In this document: positions 61,632 through 64,000 of the stretch, in pieces
Numbering within the stretch: position 1 is the first letter of the stretch
Layout of the letters: every line of letters begins with the position of its first letter
Assembly (NCBI RefSeq): GCF_002135355.1
Contig: NZ_NEGE01000005.1
Location: forward strand, 62,001 to 126,000
Reading direction: 5' to 3'
DNA: 64,000 nucleotides
Source: Acinetobacter sp. ANC 4169
Lineage (GTDB): Bacteria; Pseudomonadota; Gammaproteobacteria; Pseudomonadales; Moraxellaceae
Notes under the pieces: generated by a model
The model's input: only the letters and a program-made list of their open reading frames with translations
Database searches by the model: none
Told to the model about the DNA's origin: nothing
Translations under genes and position numbers: made by a program

Positions 61632-62111
61632 ATGGCGAAAGCAAGTATTGTAGTTAAAAAAAATAACGGCGGCACGATTGCACTTAACAAACGTGCACGC
61701 CACGATTATTTTATTGAAGAAAAATTTGAAGCAGGGCTTTCTTTACAAGGTTGGGAAGTCAAATCAATGCGTGCAGGTCGCATGACCATCGTAGAAAGCT
61801 ATATTACCTTTAAAAATGGTGAGGCCTTCCTGTTTGGTGCGCAAGTTCAGCCTTTGCTGAGCGCATCCACACATGTCTTTCCTGAAGCAACACGTACCCG
61901 TAAACTATTGCTGAACCGCCGTGAAATTGAAAAGCTGATGGGTGCGATTAACCAGAAAGGTTATTCATGTGTGCCATTGGCATGTTATTGGAAGGGTCCA
62001 AATGCCAAGCTGGAAATTGCCTTGGTGAAAGGTAAACAGTTACACGACAAGCGTGCGACTGAAAAAGATCGGGACTGGCAGCGCGATAAGGCCCGCATTA
62101 TGCATAAATAA
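61632..62111 (+). CDS. smpB: SsrA-binding protein SmpB
   Basis: SmpB brings tmRNA to stalled ribosomes for trans-translation. The 159 residues include the family start [25 protein letters not shown], the core [14 protein letters not shown], and the basic tail [18 protein letters not shown]. It is divergent from coaD and followed by a terminator. Confidence 0.97.
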   Translation: MAKASIVVKKNNGGTIALNKRARHDYFIEEKFEAGLSLQGWEVKSMRAGRMTIVESYITFKNGEAFLFGAQVQPLLSASTHVFPEATRTRKLLLNRREIEKLMGAINQKGYSCVPLACYWKGPNAKLEIALVKGKQLHDKRATEKDRDWQRDKARIMHK

Positions 62112-62114
62112 AAG

Positions 62115-62141
62115 AATGCTCGGATTCTTCCGAGCATTTTT
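62115..62141 (+). terminator. smpB terminator
   Basis: AATGCTCGG (62115-62123) pairs with CCGAGCATT (62130-62138), followed by T-rich sequence. Confidence 0.88.
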
Positions 62142-62158
62142 ATAGAAAAATAGAATCA

Positions 62159-62830
62159 CTATTCTTCGTTTTCAATACGTCCAAATTTTGTAATTGCTTT
62201 CTGAACAATTTCATTAAAGAATGGATGAACTTTTTCTAACTTATTTAAGGCATCTATAATTGGAGCTAGGGCATCTTCCAAACTATCATTTTCATAATTT
62301 TCAATAAAAACTACTGGGTCAATTCCTTCAATAATTAAATACCATGCCCCTTCTGTAGCATTATATTTAAAACCTAATTGCTCTATTTCTGGATGTATCT
62401 GATTTTTTTCATTTGCAAAAATTTTCCAGTCTTTTTTCGTACATTTTAGATAATTATCAATCCATGGATAAAAATTAAAAACCATATGATCTACATCATT
62501 CTTTAAAAAAGTACTTAACCACCACTCAGTACCATCACCACCAATTGCATCGCTTTCACATCCTAAAAAGTATCGAGCGTAAAAATATTGATGTTTAAAT
62601 TCCGTCCCATCTTTCGCCCGCCAACTTTCCGGTGCAAACTGAGTATTATTTTCTTCGTAAAAATTAAATACTCCACTCCATTGGTTGTCAACACCCTCTA
62701 TATAATCACGTATTTTAGTATCAACAGCATTATGCAAATTTTCAGTAATTTCACCTTCTAATAATTTTTTTGCCTGTTCTAAGTATTGAATATTTTCAAC
62801 AATTAAACATGCTGCCTGTTTGTTACTCAT
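62159..62830 (-). CDS. Unknown protein of the nuclease gene set, copy A
   Basis: This 223-residue soluble protein is acidic and Trp/Tyr-rich (for example GGDGTEWWLSTFLKN, MVFNFYPWIDNYLK). I do not recognise a family. Its C-terminal third (about 150-215, LGFKYNATEGAWYLIIEG...ALAPIIDALNKL) resembles the product of the gene at the right window edge, so they seem to share a domain. ATG 62830 is five bases after GGGGGA and lies 19 bases after the nuclease stop, which indicates one operon. Confidence 0.7.
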   Translation of the reverse strand: MSNKQAACLIVENIQYLEQAKKLLEGEITENLHNAVDTKIRDYIEGVDNQWSGVFNFYEENNTQFAPESWRAKDGTEFKHQYFYARYFLGCESDAIGGDGTEWWLSTFLKNDVDHMVFNFYPWIDNYLKCTKKDWKIFANEKNQIHPEIEQLGFKYNATEGAWYLIIEGIDPVVFIENYENDSLEDALAPIIDALNKLEKVHPFFNEIVQKAITKFGRIENEE

Positions 62831-62849
62831 GACTTTCCCCCTTTGATAA

Positions 62850-63407
62850 TTATTTAAAACTTTTAATATGATCTGCAAACTGGCTTAATAGCCATATCCC
62901 ACGATTATTCATATCTGCTGATTTTGTATGACTCTTAAATTGTTTCGCAACTATAGACCAAGAAAGACCAAATAATCCTTCGTTATTTTGATACCGCTGA
63001 GGTAGTTTTCCATCTTTTGTCAGATATACAATTAGCCATTGTCTATTGCCAGCTTTTGCTCTTGCAATATCTATATATCGCTGCAACTGATTCTGCCCTT
63101 CCATAGCATTAATTTTTATTTCAATAAAAATTAAAAATTCCCGTGAATCAATTTCAATATCGACCCGGCTTTCCTGACCACCCAGAGGGCAACATTCTTC
63201 TATTGTTTTATAATTTTCGGACTGAAATTTACTAAACGGCTCGGGAAGCAACTGCAAAAACTTTAATAAAATCGCATTTTTCTGCCCATGATCACCATAA
63301 CAATCAAGAAACCATTTTAAAACCTTGCTATTTCGAACTTCATCTGTTTTTAAACTTGCAGTTTTCCAAACATTAAGCATCAAACCATTTGCTTTCGCTT
63401 TTCGCAT
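62850..63407 (-). CDS. PD-(D/E)XK nuclease-type protein (PDDEXK_4-like), C-terminal part
   Basis: The 185 residues carry the PD-(D/E)XK core: E-V-R-N-S-K-V-L-K-W-F-L-D with DHGQKNAILLKFL, then RVDIEI and FIEIKI (Asp, then Glu-x-Lys), and NQLQRYI, the pattern of the PDDEXK_4 (PF14281) group. The open frame continues upstream without a start codon (L-I-V-D-S-E-R-L-S-V) and meets a second ORF in another frame at an A6 tract, so the true protein probably began at 63652. Function is inferred as nuclease; substrate unknown. Confidence 0.75.
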   Translation of the reverse strand: MRKAKANGLMLNVWKTASLKTDEVRNSKVLKWFLDCYGDHGQKNAILLKFLQLLPEPFSKFQSENYKTIEECCPLGGQESRVDIEIDSREFLIFIEIKINAMEGQNQLQRYIDIARAKAGNRQWLIVYLTKDGKLPQRYQNNEGLFGLSWSIVAKQFKSHTKSADMNNRGIWLLSQFADHIKSFK

Positions 63408-63466
63408 TGGCTCTGTGGCAGGTTGAAAAGACTCAAAAAATACACTTAAGCGCTCCGAATCAACAA

Positions 63467-63652
63467 TCAGCTTTTTTCTGGTTCAAGTTCTGCAATGGAT
63501 AAGTCGGCCCAAGATTTAAAAAATTGAGCTAACTGACCCGTAAAATTAAGCTCTGATCCTGCATTACTTTCGCTCTCATTCAAGTTTTGCCATTGATGAA
63601 AAAATTCATAAAGCAGAGAAGATAAATTATCATCTGTATTTCCTAAATTCAC
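63467..63652 (-). pseudogene. N-terminal part of the frameshifted nuclease gene
   Basis: A 61-codon ORF from GTG 63652 (six bases after GGGGGA) runs to TGA at 63467-63469. It ends E-P-E-K-S at an A6 tract. One more A would continue into the nuclease frame as K-K-L-I-V-D-S-E-R, giving an uninterrupted protein of about 267 residues. It is either a mutated gene, a sequencing/assembly indel, or a switchable homopolymer. Confidence 0.65.
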
Positions 63653-63685
63653 TTACATCCCCCTTAGTTATGTCTCATTTTTAAA

Positions 63686-64000
63686 TTATTTATATAATTT
63701 TGCTTGTTTTTGAATTAAATCAAATATATCTAAAACAGGATATATTGTTTTCAAAGCATCCCTTATAGGATCGAGTGACTGATCAAAATATTTTCTATCA
63801 AAATCACTAGCCACTTGGCAGCCATCTAAGACAGGAATAGGTAAATACCAAAAGCTTCCCATTTCCGACAATTTAAAACCGTGATATGCCAACTCATTAT
63901 ACTGTTGGATTAACTGATTTCTTCGCTTACCCCAATTACTTAATACTGAATAGTGCGTTTCTTTATCTCCAATATTTTTGATCATGCTTTTATTTAAATG
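63686..64000 (-). CDS. Unknown protein of the nuclease gene set, copy B (partial)
   Basis: The reading frame stays open to the window edge, so the gene is probably cut off and only its C-terminal ~105 residues are seen; ATG 63985 has no ribosome site. The visible end (HGFKLSEMGSFWYLPIPV...SLDPIRDALKTIYPVLD) resembles the C-terminal part of the protein at 62159-62830. It ends 33 bases before the nuclease start, in the same direction. Confidence 0.6.
   Translation of the reverse strand, partial: HLNKSMIKNIGDKETHYSVLSNWGKRRNQLIQQYNELAYHGFKLSEMGSFWYLPIPVLDGCQVASDFDRKYFDQSLDPIRDALKTIYPVLDIFDLIQKQAKLYK

Noticed and set aside
63460..63480. Programmed -1 frameshift at A-AAA-AAG
   Set aside because: The heptamer is present, but the incoming frame reads GAA AAA AGC, so it is out of phase for classic tandem slippage. 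A mutation, indel error or phase variation is simpler.

Overview
The window reads as a chromosomal segment of an Acinetobacter-type gammaproteobacterium (Moraxellaceae). The evidence is moderate-to-low GC with AT-rich spacers, the TCA block gltA / sdhCDAB / sucAB-lpd / sucCD, a pgaABCD exopolysaccharide operon, GTP-type PckG, and the protein sequences themselves. The species cannot be named from the sequence alone. Nearly everything is core chromosome; no insertion sequence, prophage, integrase or CRISPR array was seen.

Layout. 1-8.5 kb: mrdA (PBP2) and rsmD, then a TauE-type exporter, a PlsC-type acyltransferase and five small or mid-sized lipoproteins, two of them NlpE-like. 8.5-13.7 kb, minus strand: a LuxR-type regulator, groESL behind a clear sigma-32-type promoter, a metallophosphoesterase and a lipid kinase. 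14-24 kb: pckG, glpD, two paralogous MHS-family transporters, a methyltransferase, folD, and tRNA-Cys plus tRNA-Leu. 24-32 kb: a WYL regulator, a quinone oxidoreductase, a DUF2798/PadR pair with a palindromic operator candidate, an AT-rich unknown gene, and cysN/cysD. 32-41 kb: a VOC protein and the poly-N-acetylglucosamine locus pgaABCD, faced by a separate secreted hydrolase. 41.5-56 kb: the TCA enzymes. 56-62 kb: nadE, two tRNA-Met genes, rnpB, a ferredoxin, coaD and smpB. 62.1-64 kb: a compact minus-strand set with a frameshifted PD-(D/E)XK nuclease and two proteins with related C-termini, cut by the window edge.

How the genes work together. GltA, SdhCDAB, SucAB-Lpd and SucCD give the oxidative TCA arm from citrate to fumarate. 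PckG draws oxaloacetate into gluconeogenesis, GlpD feeds glycerol 3-phosphate electrons into the respiratory chain, and the MHS transporters probably import carboxylates. CysDN activates sulfate. PgaABCD makes and exports the biofilm polysaccharide PNAG.

Most interesting points. (1) The C-terminal half of PgaB has lost the acidic motif of PgaB-type glycoside hydrolases, while a separate secreted protein encoded tail-to-tail with pgaD keeps the whole motif set, so the hydrolase seems to have moved to its own gene. (2) The nuclease set at the right edge looks like an uncharacterised defence-type or accessory operon, with a frameshift at an A6 tract. (3) CysN carries a shrunken tail resembling an APS kinase domain without its P-loop. 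(4) The long sucA leader has a candidate structured RNA. (5) Several interspersed palindromic elements lie between genes.
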